64,000 nucleotides of DNA, taken from the NCBI RefSeq assembly GCF_001684975.1, contig NZ_MAYH01000045.1, forward strand, positions 558,001 to 622,000, written 5' to 3'. Shown piece after piece: positions 35,301 to 44,885 of this stretch. Below the pieces are notes generated by a model. It was not told the DNA's origin, ran no database searches, and saw only the letters and a list, made by a program, of their open reading frames with translations. The stretch is from Chryseobacterium artocarpi. GTDB taxonomy: Bacteria > Bacteroidota > Bacteroidia > Flavobacteriales > Weeksellaceae. Numbering within the stretch: the first letter of the stretch is position 1; the number at the start of each line of letters is the position of its first letter. The position numbers and the translations under genes were made by a program.

Positions 35301-36032
35301 CTATTTTAATATCATGAATAGTAATGCCGCAAGTACAGCTCCTGTAACAGGTCCTACCACAGGAATCCACGCATAACTCCAGTCGCTGCTCCCTTTTACC
35401 GGAAGAATGGCATGCATAATTCTTGGAGCAAGATCTCTCGCAGGATTAATAGCATAACCGGTAGTTCCGCCTAAAGAAAGTCCTATTACCCAAACCAGAA
35501 AGGCAACGGGTATAGCTCCTACAGTACCCAATCCTACTTTTGCATTAGGATCAGCTTGTAAAGTGATACTTGGATCTGAAATATAAAAAATAACGAATAC
35601 CAGAACGAATGTTCCAATAATCTCACTGATAAGATTGGATGAAACTTTTCTGATCGCGGGACCTGTACTGAAACAGGCAAGCTTGGCTCCTTCATCTTCC
35701 GTTATGGCGAAATGATCTTTATGGAATAGCCACACAAGAAAAGCACCAAGCATTCCTCCAATCATTTGAGCGGCAATATAGGAAGGTACCAAATCCCAGG
35801 AAAACTTTCCGGCAGTGGCTAGACCTATAGTTACAGCAGGATTGAGGTGTGCTCCACTTATTGGTCCTGCAACGGTTACTCCAACAAATACGGCTAATGC
35901 CCAAGCGGTAGTAATAACGATCCATCCGGAATTGTTTCCTTTGGTATCCTTTAAGACAACATTGGCTACAACACCGTTGCCTAGTAAAATAAGAAGCATC
36001 GTCCCGATCACTTCTGCGATAAATGGAGTCAT
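35301..36032 (-). CDS. glpF: Glycerol facilitator, aquaglyceroporin (MIP family)
   Basis: 243 residues, six membrane helices. Two NPA motifs: AHLNPAVTIGLA (about 62-73) and YAINPARDLAPR, the second followed by the Asp-Leu-Ala-Pro-Arg typical of glycerol facilitators rather than water channels. Lets glycerol diffuse into the cell, where GlpK traps it. Lies 24 nt after glpK and ahead of the putative porin. Confidence 0.95.
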   Translation of the reverse strand: MTPFIAEVIGTMLLILLGNGVVANVVLKDTKGNNSGWIVITTAWALAVFVGVTVAGPISGAHLNPAVTIGLATAGKFSWDLVPSYIAAQMIGGMLGAFLVWLFHKDHFAITEDEGAKLACFSTGPAIRKVSSNLISEIIGTFVLVFVIFYISDPSITLQADPNAKVGLGTVGAIPVAFLVWVIGLSLGGTTGYAINPARDLAPRIMHAILPVKGSSDWSYAWIPVVGPVTGAVLAALLFMILK

Positions 36033-36056
36033 ATGTGTATTTTTAAGGTAAGGAAA

Positions 36057-37553
36057 TTAATCTTCTATCCAGCATTGTGCACGAGATACGGCTTTATTCC
36101 AGAAATGAACCATGGAAGCTGCTTTTTCTTTCTCCAATTTTGGATGAAAATCTTTATCTACAATCCACTGTGCCTGTATTTCATCAATACTTTTCCAGTA
36201 GCCTACTGCAAGCCCGGCAAGGTACGCCGCTCCTAATGCAGTTGTTTCAAGAGTCTTTGGTCTGGTAATTTTAAATCCGAAAAGATCAGACTGTATTTGC
36301 ATCAGCAGATCGCTGGCAGAAGCACCACCATCTACTCTTAGTTCAAGACTTGCTCTTCCGGAATCTGCCTCCATAGATTTTACAATATCATAAACTTGGA
36401 ATGCAATTCCTTCCAAAGTAGCTCTTGCAATATGTCCGTCAGTAGTTCCTCTTGTAATACCTACAATCGTTCCACGTGCATACTGATCCCAGTGAGGAGC
36501 TCCTAGACCTGTAAGTGCTGGTACAAAGTAAACTCCGCCGTTATCTTCAACGGATGCGGCAAGATCATTCACCTGATTAGAAGAGTGAATCAATTTAAGA
36601 CCATCTCTCAACCATTGAATCGCAGCACCGCCTACAAATACACTTCCTTCCAAGGCATAATTAACCTCTCCGTTAATCTTCCATGCAACTGTAGTTAAAA
36701 GATTGTTTTTTGACGAAACAGCTTCTTTTCCTGTATTCATAAGTAGGAAGCATCCTGTTCCATAAGTATTTTTCACCATTCCTGGCTCTATGCACATCTG
36801 CCCAAAAAGAGCTGCCTGTTGGTCGCCTGCAATTCCTGCAATAGGAATCTTGGTAGAGAATAGGGTAGTGGCAGTTTCCCCATATATTTCACTGCTTTGT
36901 TTTACTTCAGGGAGAATAGCTTTTGGAATATTAAATAATTCCAATAACTCTTGATCCCATTCCAAAGAATGGATGTTAAGAAGCATTGTTCTGCTGGCAT
37001 TAGAAACATCCGTGATAAACATTTTTCCGCGGGTAAGTTTCCATACAAGCCATGTATCTACGGTTCCGAAACAAAGTTTTCCAGCTTCAGCTTTCTCTCT
37101 TGCTCCTTCTACATTATCAAGAATCCATTTTAGTTTGGTAGCAGAAAAATAAGCGTCCAGAATAAGCCCTGTTTTCTCCTTTATCATTTCTCCATGCCCT
37201 TGTTCTTTCAGTTCATCGCAATATTTAGATGTTCTGCGGTCCTGCCAAACGATAGCGTTGTAAATAGGTTCTCCCGTTTCTTTATCCCAAACAATAGTCG
37301 TTTCACGCTGATTGGTAATTCCGATTGCTGCAACTTCCAGCCCGGAAATGCCTGCTTTGGCAATAATTTCTGCTGCTACGGATATCTGTGATGACCATAT
37401 TTCATTCGGGTCATGTTCTACCCATCCCGGAGTTGGGAATATTTGTCTGAAATCTTTTTGAGAGATATATCTTATTTCTCCGCTATGATTGAATAGAATC
37501 GCTCTCGAGGAAGTTGTCCCCTGATCTAAAGCGAGTATTAATTTTTCATTCAT
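36057..37553 (-). CDS. glpK: Glycerol kinase
   Basis: 498 residues. FGGY kinase phosphorylating glycerol to sn-glycerol-3-phosphate. Seen: [15 protein letters not shown] (phosphate 1), [13 protein letters not shown]-like segment reading [46 protein letters not shown] with the catalytic Asp, and [15 protein letters not shown] (adenosine site). Length and motifs are complete. Lies 10 nt after glpD, so the genes are co-transcribed. Confidence 0.97.
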   Translation of the reverse strand: MNEKLILALDQGTTSSRAILFNHSGEIRYISQKDFRQIFPTPGWVEHDPNEIWSSQISVAAEIIAKAGISGLEVAAIGITNQRETTIVWDKETGEPIYNAIVWQDRRTSKYCDELKEQGHGEMIKEKTGLILDAYFSATKLKWILDNVEGAREKAEAGKLCFGTVDTWLVWKLTRGKMFITDVSNASRTMLLNIHSLEWDQELLELFNIPKAILPEVKQSSEIYGETATTLFSTKIPIAGIAGDQQAALFGQMCIEPGMVKNTYGTGCFLLMNTGKEAVSSKNNLLTTVAWKINGEVNYALEGSVFVGGAAIQWLRDGLKLIHSSNQVNDLAASVEDNGGVYFVPALTGLGAPHWDQYARGTIVGITRGTTDGHIARATLEGIAFQVYDIVKSMEADSGRASLELRVDGGASASDLLMQIQSDLFGFKITRPKTLETTALGAAYLAGLAVGYWKSIDEIQAQWIVDKDFHPKLEKEKAASMVHFWNKAVSRAQCWIED

Positions 37554-37563
37554 ATATCGTGTA

Positions 37564-39162
37564 TTAATTTAGGTTAATAACTTTAGGTGAATAAGGGATT
37601 AATAAATACCCTTTTGCTAATTCAATGAATTCATTTTCTTGTTGCTGTGCCCATTCTTCAGACTTTCCTTTTTCTTCCGCAATGATTCTTGCCACATTAT
37701 GTGCGCTGTCTATAGCTGCTCTTGCATCTAAGAATAACAAACGAGCTCTTCTGGCAAGAACATCCTCAATAGTCTCTGCCATTTCATTTCTTACAGCCCA
37801 TACCACTTCTGCTACAGTGAACGGATGATCCGGATGTATTTTCTGTGAAAATCTTGGGTTGCTTTGTTGTAATGCTTTTATGGCAGGAATGTCAGATCCG
37901 TATACATATAAATGATTTGTTCTGTCTACTTGTTCAGGCTTTATATTACCATGAATAGAAAGATGTTCAGTTTTGGATGTTGTATTTCCTAATTGATGAA
38001 CCTGCATGGCTTTGTCAATAGTATCTTCTGCCATCTTTCTGTAGGTAGTCCATTTTCCACCAATAATGGAAATCAATCCTGTATCGGAAGCAATTACTTT
38101 ATGACTTCTGGAAACCTCTTTTGTACTTTTGCTTCCGTCTTTTGGAGCAGCAAGAGGACGAAGTCCGGCAAATACAGATTTTACATCTTCACGAGTTGGC
38201 TTTTTAGATAAATATTGTCTTGCGGTATTTAAAACAAAGCTGATTTCTTCTTCCAACGCACGAGGCTCAAAACTTTCGTCTTTTAAAAGCGTATCTGTGG
38301 TTCCTACCAATGCTCTGTCATGCCAAGGTACTACGAATAAAACCCTTCCATCTGAAGTTTTTGGAATCATGATAGCGTCATCACTTTTCAGGAATGATTT
38401 GTCCAGTACAAGATGTATACCCTGACTTGGAACCACAAGCTTACCATGCTTAGGATTATTCATATTAAGAATGTCATTCGTGAAAACCCCTGTCGCATTA
38501 ATAACAACTTTTGCGTAAAGCTGATATTGCTGTTTCGAAAACTGATCTTCTGCAACTACTCCGATGATTTTGTCATGGTCATCTTTCAAAAGGTTAATCA
38601 CTTTCACATAATTGACAGCACTTCCTCCTTTCTCAATAATCGTTTGTGTTAAATTAATCGCAAGTCTTGAATCATCAAACTGTCCGTCCTGGTAAACAAC
38701 ACCACTTGCTAAATGATTCTGTTCAATAGTGGGTAGCTTTTCAATCGTTTTTGATTTGCTGATGTATTTTGTTTTACCCAAACTTAACTTTCCGGCAAGG
38801 AAATCATAAACAGAAAGACCTATTTTATAATAGATTCCGCCCCACCAAGTATAATTAGGAATAATGAAAGACTGGTTTTTTACAATATGCGCTGCATTTT
38901 TTGCTAATAAACCTCTTTCCTTTAACGCTTCTTTTACTAATCCTACATCTCCCTGTGCTAAATATCTTACACCACCATGTACAAGTTTAGTACTTCTACT
39001 GGATGTCGCTTTTGCAAAGTCATGAGATTCAATTAATAATGTTTTGAATCCTCTGCTTACTGCGTCTAATGCTGAACCTAAACCACTGGCTCCTCCTCCT
39101 ATGACTATAAAGTCCCATTCTTTTACATTGGTTAATTTACTGAGTTCTTCGTTTCGTTTCAT
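37564..39162 (-). CDS. glpD: Glycerol-3-phosphate dehydrogenase (FAD, respiratory)
   Basis: 532 residues. N-terminal FAD dinucleotide-binding motif [20 protein letters not shown] (about 19-38), then [27 protein letters not shown], and the C-terminal DAO_C domain ([38 protein letters not shown]). Oxidises glycerol-3-phosphate to DHAP and passes electrons to menaquinone at the inner membrane. First gene of the glp operon, with a clear promoter and candidate operator just upstream. Confidence 0.97.
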   Translation of the reverse strand: MKRNEELSKLTNVKEWDFIVIGGGASGLGSALDAVSRGFKTLLIESHDFAKATSSRSTKLVHGGVRYLAQGDVGLVKEALKERGLLAKNAAHIVKNQSFIIPNYTWWGGIYYKIGLSVYDFLAGKLSLGKTKYISKSKTIEKLPTIEQNHLASGVVYQDGQFDDSRLAINLTQTIIEKGGSAVNYVKVINLLKDDHDKIIGVVAEDQFSKQQYQLYAKVVINATGVFTNDILNMNNPKHGKLVVPSQGIHLVLDKSFLKSDDAIMIPKTSDGRVLFVVPWHDRALVGTTDTLLKDESFEPRALEEEISFVLNTARQYLSKKPTREDVKSVFAGLRPLAAPKDGSKSTKEVSRSHKVIASDTGLISIIGGKWTTYRKMAEDTIDKAMQVHQLGNTTSKTEHLSIHGNIKPEQVDRTNHLYVYGSDIPAIKALQQSNPRFSQKIHPDHPFTVAEVVWAVRNEMAETIEDVLARRARLLFLDARAAIDSAHNVARIIAEEKGKSEEWAQQQENEFIELAKGYLLIPYSPKVINLN

Positions 39163-39164
39163 AA

Positions 39165-39186
39165 ATGTTTCGTTTATGTTTCGTTT
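39165..39186. promoter_or_regulatory. Candidate GlpR operator: 11-bp tandem repeat
   Basis: ATGTTTCGTTT occurs twice head to tail with no gap. It starts 2 nt downstream of the glpD -7 box on the leftward strand, so a bound repressor would block initiation. Related GAAACGAA copies lie in the first codons of glpD (39148-39160) and before glpR (39267-39273). GlpR/DeoR proteins often bind such short repeats containing TTCG. Confidence 0.55.
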
Positions 39187-39187
39187 T

Positions 39188-39215
39188 CAAATATATAAAT
39201 TAAAAATGAAAGCAA
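39188..39215 (-). promoter_or_regulatory. Promoter of the glpD operon (TTG-N17-TATATTTG)
   Basis: Minus strand: TTG at 39215-39213, 17-nt spacer, TATATTTG at 39195-39188; 26 nt upstream of the glpD ATG. Confidence 0.75.
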
Positions 39216-39256
39216 AAAGAAAATAAATGAAATTTAAATGTTTGAAAAAAAAACGT

Positions 39257-39264
39257 TAATTTTG
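39257..39264 (+). promoter_or_regulatory. -7 element of glpR
   Basis: TAATTTTG (TAnnTTTG) 14 nt upstream of the glpR ATG, followed by GAGGAAACGAA, which shares the AAACGAA core of the candidate operator and hints at autoregulation. Confidence 0.5.
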
Positions 39265-39278
39265 AGGAAACGAATAAA

Positions 39279-40040
39279 ATGGAGAAGCTAATTCCAAGGC
39301 ATGATGAAATATTAAAAGAGCTTGATGAAAAAGGACATATTCTCGTTCAGGATTTGTGTGAAAAGCTGAATGTTTCTTCAGTTACAATTCGAAAGGATCT
39401 GAACTATCTCGAAAGTCTGGGGCTTCTTTTTAGAAATCATGGAGGCGCAAGTAAGCAGGTGAGATATGCTTATGAAAAGAATGTTGTTGAAAAAGAAAGT
39501 ATTAATGTAGAAGCAAAACAAGCGATCGCTAAAGCTGCTTTGCCTTTGATTCAGGAAAATGATAGTATTATCCTGGCTTCAGGAACTACAATGCACTATC
39601 TAGCAAGAATGTTGATGGGGTTTGGTCCGCTTACTGTTCTTACATCTTCTTTAAGAGTGGCAATTGAACTTTGTAACAATCCTAATATTAATGTTATTCA
39701 ATTAGGAGGAGAAGTGAGAAAGAGCTCTACTTCAATTGTAGGTTCCATTTCAGAGGGAATCCTTAAACAATTTTCATGTAACAAACTATTCCTTGGGGTA
39801 GACGGGATAGATCTTGAATTTGGGATCAGTACATCCAATGCTGCCGAAGCTCACCTTAATCAGGTAATGATGGAGTGTGCTGATCAGACAGTAGTTCTTG
39901 CAGATTCTTCAAAATTAAATAAGAAAGGTTTTGGTAAAATTGCTTCTTTAGATCGGGTGGATTATCTGATTACAGATAATGGTATTTCCTTAGAAGACCA
40001 GATCGGATTAGAAGAAGTTGGAGTTAATGTTATAAAATAA
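39279..40040 (+). CDS. glpR: DeoR/GlpR-family transcriptional repressor
   Basis: 253 residues. N-terminal helix-turn-helix (RHDEILKELDEKGHILVQDL, EKLNVSSVTIRKDLNYLESL) and C-terminal DeoR sugar-phosphate sensor (SIILASGTTMHYLARML; KLFLGVDGIDLEFGISTSN; VVLADSSKLNKKGFGKIA). Divergent from glpD with 116 nt between, the usual arrangement for a local repressor; glycerol-3-phosphate is the expected inducer. Target assignment is by position. Confidence 0.85.
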   Translation: MEKLIPRHDEILKELDEKGHILVQDLCEKLNVSSVTIRKDLNYLESLGLLFRNHGGASKQVRYAYEKNVVEKESINVEAKQAIAKAALPLIQENDSIILASGTTMHYLARMLMGFGPLTVLTSSLRVAIELCNNPNINVIQLGGEVRKSSTSIVGSISEGILKQFSCNKLFLGVDGIDLEFGISTSNAAEAHLNQVMMECADQTVVLADSSKLNKKGFGKIASLDRVDYLITDNGISLEDQIGLEEVGVNVIK

Positions 40041-40071
40041 CCGTAAATACAGATCTTTGGCTAATGTCTTG

Positions 40072-40104
40072 TTTTGTAAATATTTATGTATTTACAAAAT
40101 CTTT
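40072..40104 (+). terminator. Terminator of glpR
   Basis: 11-bp AT-rich stem TTTTGTAAATA/TATTTACAAAA with a 6-nt loop, then TCTTTT; 31 nt after the stop. Confidence 0.75.
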
Positions 40105-40204
40105 TAATTATTTTATCATTAAATGGTGATTTTTTTGTTGAAAAATTTGCTTGTTTGCTTTTTTTTTAATTATTTAGTGAAACTAAAACAAAAAAATTAT
40201 TACC

Positions 40205-40447
40205 ATGAAAAAATTATTCTTAGTGGCAACATTAATGGTTGCTGGTCTGATGAGTGCAAACACAATCACTCCTGAAGTTGAAATTACACAAGAAAATACA
40301 CTTGCTGTAGAAGCTGTGGAAGCGGAATCTGCTTTTGCATGTGTTTCTGCAACACTTTCCTGTGGAATTGAGGGAGTAGCTTGTGGAGATACAACCGGAG
40401 ATATTGTAGAAGTTGTTCTTATAGCTGATGCAATATTGTGCCCTTAA
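40205..40447 (+). CDS. Small secreted acidic peptide with four cysteines
   Basis: 80 residues. Signal peptide MKKLFLVATLMVAGLMSA, then a strongly acidic spacer (PEVEITQENTLAVEAVEAES), then a core with four Cys in the patterns FACVSATLSCG, VACGD and ILCP. No GG leader, so export should use Sec. Short secreted peptides with this kind of start are frequent in Chryseobacterium; function unknown. It has its own terminator and is followed by a GLPGLI gene 75 nt downstream. Confidence 0.65.
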   Translation: MKKLFLVATLMVAGLMSANTITPEVEITQENTLAVEAVEAESAFACVSATLSCGIEGVACGDTTGDIVEVVLIADAILCP

Positions 40448-40473
40448 TTATTAATACGATAATCTATATTATG

Positions 40474-40498
40474 AAGAGGATTTTAAATCCTCTTTTTT
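40474..40498 (+). terminator. Terminator after the small secreted peptide gene
   Basis: Stem AAGAGGAT/ATCCTCTT with a 5-nt loop, then TTTT; it lies 26 nt past the stop codon. Confidence 0.82.
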
Positions 40499-40522
40499 AT
40501 TAATTAAAAACTGAATTTTTTT

Positions 40523-41338
40523 ATGCAGAAACTTGGAATGGTGTTGTTGTGTTTTTTTCTTACCATTTACGTGAAAAGCCAAAAAGCAGTTAATTTGGAT
40601 GTGGTGAACTCTCAATATATTTATTTATTGACAAGTCAGAGAGATTCATTGGATGTTGAAAATAGAGGAGAAGAATATTTTGTATTACAAATAGGGAAGG
40701 AAAAGTCACAGTTTATGAGTCTGAATTCTTATAAGAGAGATTCTATAACAGCTGCTCTTATTGCTAATAAGTCGTCTGTTTCTAATTTGAATCTGGGGAA
40801 TATTCCAAAAACTGATTTTGCATTCAGGATAATTAAAGACAGGGGACGCAATAAGATTGATTTTTATGATAAAATAATCAGAGCGGATTTTTCATATGAA
40901 GAAACCCCTGCGTTTAAATGGATGATTACTGATGAAAAAAAGAAAATTGGTGATCTGAAATGTCAGGCTGCGCAGCTTGATTATGCCGGACGTCATTATA
41001 AAGCTTGGTTTACAAATGATATTCCGGTTTCGGATGGACCATATAAATTTTATGGCTTACCTGGGTTAATTGTGGAGATGGAAGACAGTAAAAATCATTA
41101 TAAATTTGAATTGTTAAGTTATAAGAATCTTGCAGATGAAAAGCCGCTGTGGATTTCTGAAGGAAAGCTTAATGGAAAAAAAGTTTCTAAAGCCGATTTT
41201 TATAGGGCATTAAAAAACAGCCAGGATAATATTATTCAGGAAATTTCGAAAAGTGGGTTCAGTCTTAATCCGAATGCGGAAAGTTTGGTGAGAGAAAAAC
41301 TGAAGAAACGTAACAATCCTATAGAATTAATACCATAA
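40523..41338 (+). CDS. GLPGLI-family secreted protein
   Basis: 271 residues. Signal peptide MQKLGMVLLCFFLTIYVKSQ. The family motif is in GPYKFYGLPGLIVEMEDSKN, preceded by KAWFTNDIPVSDGPYKF. Similar in layout to the paralogue at 23259, including a C-terminus ending in KRNNPIELIP versus KENNPIEIDK. Function unknown. Last gene before the ribosomal S10 block, ended by a terminator. Confidence 0.9.
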   Translation: MQKLGMVLLCFFLTIYVKSQKAVNLDVVNSQYIYLLTSQRDSLDVENRGEEYFVLQIGKEKSQFMSLNSYKRDSITAALIANKSSVSNLNLGNIPKTDFAFRIIKDRGRNKIDFYDKIIRADFSYEETPAFKWMITDEKKKIGDLKCQAAQLDYAGRHYKAWFTNDIPVSDGPYKFYGLPGLIVEMEDSKNHYKFELLSYKNLADEKPLWISEGKLNGKKVSKADFYRALKNSQDNIIQEISKSGFSLNPNAESLVREKLKKRNNPIELIP

Positions 41339-41811
41339 CTTGTGTGGATTATTGATAAATTAAAGCCTGTGAGTGATCATTAGGCTTTGTTTGTTTAGAG
41401 ATATTTCGTCTTTGCGATTTTTGTTTTTATGAAAGGTGTCAAAAATATTTAGTGGCGCGTCTGAACGATGGTATTTTTGTTGCTGAAAGTTCGAAATGTT
41501 TCATTATCGTATAGTTATGGCATTTATTTTGCTTCTTGCTGTAGGCTCTGAATTATTAAAATTAATGTTTGGAGAAAAAAGTGTAATTTTTATGATTGCT
41601 TCATTTTGACAAAACTCAATTTGTTTCCGAAAATGCTCTAAATGATTAAAAATCAAAATATTTTAGTTGAAATATTTGTCAGTTACAAAAATATTCATAA
41701 ATTTGCACACTCATTTTAGGAGCGTAGTGTGCCTATATCAAAAGTAGAAATCACTTCAGACTTCCGAAAAATGGTAGAAAATAAAGGATAAATTTTATTA
41801 TAATATAAACA
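41339..41811. other. Intergenic region upstream of the S10 block
   Basis: 473 nt without a gene. A terminator for the GLPGLI gene lies at 41362-41388 (AAAGCCT/AGGCTTT, then GTTTGTTT). The middle 300 nt show nothing I can name. The right end has the S10 promoter and a ~100-nt leader before rplC. An inverted repeat GCACACT/AGTGTGC (41705-41711 and 41726-41732) starts at the last base of the -7 box, so it is probably only partly transcribed. Confidence 0.6.
41676..41705 (+). promoter_or_regulatory. Promoter of the S10-spc-alpha operon (TTG-N19-TAAATTTG)
   Basis: TTG at 41676-41678, 19-nt spacer, TAAATTTG at 41698-41705, followed by CACAC. Same spacing and flank as the rpsL promoter. About 100 nt upstream of rplC. 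Confidence 0.85.
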
Positions 41812-42438
41812 ATGTCAGGTATTATTGGTAAAAAAATCGGTATGACATCTTTGTTTAACGAAGAAGGAAAAAACATTCCTTGTACAGTTATCCAAGCTGG
41901 TCCATGCTCGGTTTTACAGGTCAGAACCTTAGAAAAAGACGGTTATAAAGCTGTTCAGTTAGGTTTCGATGACAAGAGTGAGAAGAACGTTGGTAAAGCG
42001 TTAGCTGGTCATTTTAAAAAGGCTGGTTCTGCTCCTAAAGCTAAATTAGTAGAATTCTACAGAGAATTCGTTGATGAAGTGAAAGTAGGAGAAGAAGTAA
42101 AAGTTGATTTATTCACTGAAGGTGAATATGTTGACGTAACAGGAACTTCAAAAGGTAAAGGTTTCCAGGGTGTTGTTAAGAGACATGGATTTGGAGGTGT
42201 AATGCAGGCAACTCATGGTCAGCACAACAGACTTAGAGCTCCAGGTTCTATCGGTGCTGGTTCAGACCCTTCAAGAGTATTCAAAGGGATGAGAATGGCT
42301 GGAAGAATGGGAGGTAAGCAGGTAACTGTTCAAAACCTTCAAGTGTTAAAAGTTGATCAAGAACAAAATCTTTTAGTAGTAAAAGGTGCTGTTCCGGGAG
42401 CTAAAAATTCTTATGTAATTATCAGAAAATGGAACTAG
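41812..42438 (+). CDS. rplC: 50S ribosomal protein L3
   Basis: 208 residues. Starts [19 protein letters not shown]; the peptidyl-transferase-proximal loop is visible as [20 protein letters not shown] and [20 protein letters not shown]. First gene of the operon, because rpsJ is elsewhere. Its last 10 nt overlap the start of rplD. Confidence 0.98.
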   Translation: MSGIIGKKIGMTSLFNEEGKNIPCTVIQAGPCSVLQVRTLEKDGYKAVQLGFDDKSEKNVGKALAGHFKKAGSAPKAKLVEFYREFVDEVKVGEEVKVDLFTEGEYVDVTGTSKGKGFQGVVKRHGFGGVMQATHGQHNRLRAPGSIGAGSDPSRVFKGMRMAGRMGGKQVTVQNLQVLKVDQEQNLLVVKGAVPGAKNSYVIIRKWN

Positions 42439-43058
42439 TAGTATTAAATACATCAGGAAAAGAGACCGGAAGAAAAGTAACTCTAGACGAAACAGTATTC
42501 GGAATTGAGCCAAATCAGCACGCGGTTTACTTAGAAGTTAAACAGTACCTTGCTGCACAAAGACAAGGGACTCATAAAGCTAAAGAAAGAAGCGAAATTA
42601 CTGCTTCTACTAAGAAGCTTAAGAAGCAAAAAGGATCAGGATCTGCTAGATATGGTGATATTAAATCTCCAACTTTCAGAGGTGGAGGTAGAGTATTCGG
42701 ACCAAAACCAAGAGACTACAGATTCAAATTGAACAAAGCTCTTAAGAGATTAGCTAAAAAATCTGTTTTATCTCAAAAAATGAGAGACAACAGTATTAAA
42801 GTTTTAGAAGATATGAGCTTTGACGCTCCTAAGACTAAAGATTTCATCAATGTATTAAACGCATTGGAACTTAACGGTAAAAAATCTTTATTCGTTCTTC
42901 CTGAAGCTAACAAGAATGTGTATTTATCTTCAAGAAACTTACCTAAAGCTAAAGTAATGAACTTCAACGAAATTAGTTCTTACGATTTAGTAAACGCTGG
43001 TGAGATCATTTTCTTCGAAGGTGCAGTTGAAAAATTCCAGGAAAATTTAAAGAAATAA
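42429..43058 (+). CDS. rplD: 50S ribosomal protein L4
   Basis: 209 residues. Conserved exit-tunnel loop region with [19 protein letters not shown] and [13 protein letters not shown], and C-terminal [17 protein letters not shown]. In E. coli L4 represses its own operon; no equivalent site was found here. Starts inside the end of rplC. Confidence 0.98.
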   Translation: MELVVLNTSGKETGRKVTLDETVFGIEPNQHAVYLEVKQYLAAQRQGTHKAKERSEITASTKKLKKQKGSGSARYGDIKSPTFRGGGRVFGPKPRDYRFKLNKALKRLAKKSVLSQKMRDNSIKVLEDMSFDAPKTKDFINVLNALELNGKKSLFVLPEANKNVYLSSRNLPKAKVMNFNEISSYDLVNAGEIIFFEGAVEKFQENLKK

Positions 43059-43061
43059 GTC

Positions 43062-43352
43062 ATGTCAGTTATTATTAAACCAGTTATTTCAGAAAAGGCT
43101 AACTACCTTACAGATTTAAGAGGTACTTATTCTTTCTTAGTTAACCCTAAGGCGAATAAGATCGAGATCAAAAAGGCTGTTGAAGCAGCTTACGGTGTAA
43201 AAGTAGCAGACGTTAACACAATGATTTATGCTCCGAAGGTTTCTTCAAAATACACTAAAAAAGGTCTTCAAGTAGGAAAGACAAATAAATTGAAAAAAGC
43301 GGTAATCAAACTTGCTGAAGGTGAGGTTATCGATATTTTTGCTGTAAATTAA
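43062..43352 (+). CDS. rplW: 50S ribosomal protein L23
   Basis: 96 residues. IIKPVISEKANYLTDLRGTYSFLVNPKANKIEI with the tunnel-exit residues that dock trigger factor and SRP. Three nt after rplD. Confidence 0.98.
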   Translation: MSVIIKPVISEKANYLTDLRGTYSFLVNPKANKIEIKKAVEAAYGVKVADVNTMIYAPKVSSKYTKKGLQVGKTNKLKKAVIKLAEGEVIDIFAVN

Positions 43353-43374
43353 TTATTAATTATAAATAATAGTA

Positions 43375-44196
43375 ATGTCTGTTAGAAAATTAAAACCTAT
43401 CACCCCGGGACAGAGATTCAGAATTGTAAACAATTTTGAGGAAATTACTACCAACAAACCAGAGAAATCTCTAACAGTTGGTATTAAAAAGTCAGGTGGA
43501 CGTAACCAAACAGGTAAAATGACCATGCGTTACACCGGAGGTGGACACAAAAAGAAATACAGAATTATTGACTTCAAAAGAAACAAAGCAAACGTTGAAG
43601 CAACTGTAAAATCTGTAGAATACGATCCAAACAGAACTGCATTTATCGCTTTATTAGAGTACGCAGACGGAGAGAAGAGATATATCATCGCTCCAAACGG
43701 TATCAAAGTTGATCAGAAAGTAGTTTCAGGTGAAAGCGTTGAACCAAATGTAGGTAACGCAATGAAGTTGAAAAACATTCCTTTAGGTACTGTTATTTCT
43801 TGTGTTGAAATGAAGCCTGGACAAGGTGCAATTTTAGCAAGAAGTGCTGGTTCTTCAGCTCAATTAACTTCTAGAGATGGTAAATATGCAATCATCAAAT
43901 TACCTTCAGGAGAATCAAGAATGATCCTTACTGAATGTATGGCAATGATTGGATCAGTTTCCAACTCAGATCACCAATTAACTGTATCAGGTAAGGCTGG
44001 TAGAAGCAGATGGTTAGGTAGAAGACCAAGAACAAGAGCGGTTGTAATGAACCCAGTTGATCACCCAATGGGAGGTGGTGAAGGACGTTCTTCAGGAGGT
44101 CACCCAAGATCTAGAAACGGTAAACCAGCTAAAGGTTACAAAACTAGAAAGAAAAACAAAGTGTCTAACCGTTACATCGTATCTAAAAGAAAATAA
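43375..44196 (+). CDS. rplB: 50S ribosomal protein L2
   Basis: 273 residues. Core 23S rRNA binder near the peptidyl transferase centre. Motifs [20 protein letters not shown] and [20 protein letters not shown] (the conserved His-rich loop). Standard length. Confidence 0.98.
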   Translation: MSVRKLKPITPGQRFRIVNNFEEITTNKPEKSLTVGIKKSGGRNQTGKMTMRYTGGGHKKKYRIIDFKRNKANVEATVKSVEYDPNRTAFIALLEYADGEKRYIIAPNGIKVDQKVVSGESVEPNVGNAMKLKNIPLGTVISCVEMKPGQGAILARSAGSSAQLTSRDGKYAIIKLPSGESRMILTECMAMIGSVSNSDHQLTVSGKAGRSRWLGRRPRTRAVVMNPVDHPMGGGEGRSSGGHPRSRNGKPAKGYKTRKKNKVSNRYIVSKRK

Positions 44197-44198
44197 TT

Positions 44199-44477
44199 AT
44201 GGCAAGATCACTTAAGAAAGGACCGTTCATTCATCATACTTTAGATAAGAAGGTTCAGGCAAATATAGAGTCTGGTAAGAAGACAGTTATCAAAACTTGG
44301 TCTAGAGCATCTATGATCTCTCCGGACTTCGTAGGACAAACTATTGCTGTACACAACGGGAAATCTTTTATCCCAGTTTACGTTACAGAAAACATGGTTG
44401 GTCACAAGTTAGGCGAATTTTCTCCAACAAGATCTTTCAGAGGTCATGGTGGTAACAAAAACAAAGGAAGCAGATAA
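44199..44477 (+). CDS. rpsS: 30S ribosomal protein S19
   Basis: 92 residues. [17 protein letters not shown] start and [19 protein letters not shown]. Sits in the 30S head with S13. Two nt after rplB. Confidence 0.98.
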   Translation: MARSLKKGPFIHHTLDKKVQANIESGKKTVIKTWSRASMISPDFVGQTIAVHNGKSFIPVYVTENMVGHKLGEFSPTRSFRGHGGNKNKGSR

Positions 44478-44479
44478 TC

Positions 44480-44878
44480 ATGGGATCAAGAAAACAAGAT
44501 AGTTCAATCGCAAGAAAAGAAGCTAACAAAGACGTTGTAAAAGCTTCATTAAATAATTGCCCGTCTTCTCCAAGAAAAATGAGATTAGTTGCTGATATCA
44601 TTAGAGGAGAGCAGGTAGACAAAGCACTTTACATCCTTAAATATTCTAAGAAAGAAGCTTCTAACAAGTTAGAGAAATTACTTCTTTCAGCTATTGCTAA
44701 CTGGCAAGTGAAAAACGAAGGAGCTGACATCGAGGAAGCAAACCTTATCGTTAAAGAAATATTCGTGGATAGTGCAAGACAATTGAAGAGACTAAGACCA
44801 GCTCCACAAGGTAGAGGGTATAGAATCAGAAAAAGATCTAACCACGTTACATTAATCTTAGGTAATAAAGAAAATTAA
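44480..44878 (+). CDS. rplV: 50S ribosomal protein L22
   Basis: 132 residues. [20 protein letters not shown] and the tunnel loop with [20 protein letters not shown] (macrolide-relevant region, intact). An N-terminal extension of about 20 residues precedes the core. Confidence 0.97.
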   Translation: MGSRKQDSSIARKEANKDVVKASLNNCPSSPRKMRLVADIIRGEQVDKALYILKYSKKEASNKLEKLLLSAIANWQVKNEGADIEEANLIVKEIFVDSARQLKRLRPAPQGRGYRIRKRSNHVTLILGNKEN

Positions 44879-44885
44879 TCAAGGT

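Noticed and set aside
35293-35370. Longer barrel protein starting inside glpF
   Set aside because: The extra residues (Cys/Arg-rich) are out-of-frame glpF sequence and hide a clear signal peptide that starts at 35292/35289.
41705-41732. Inverted repeat GCACACT/AGTGTGC as an r-protein leader hairpin of the S10 operon
   Set aside because: Its left arm begins at the last base of the -7 box, so most of it should lie at or before the transcription start. A folded RNA leader is not supported without TSS data.
23137-41811. Mobile genetic element as cause of the str-S10 split
   Set aside because: No integrase, transposase, tRNA or flanking direct repeat was recognised, so it is reported only as a gene-order break.
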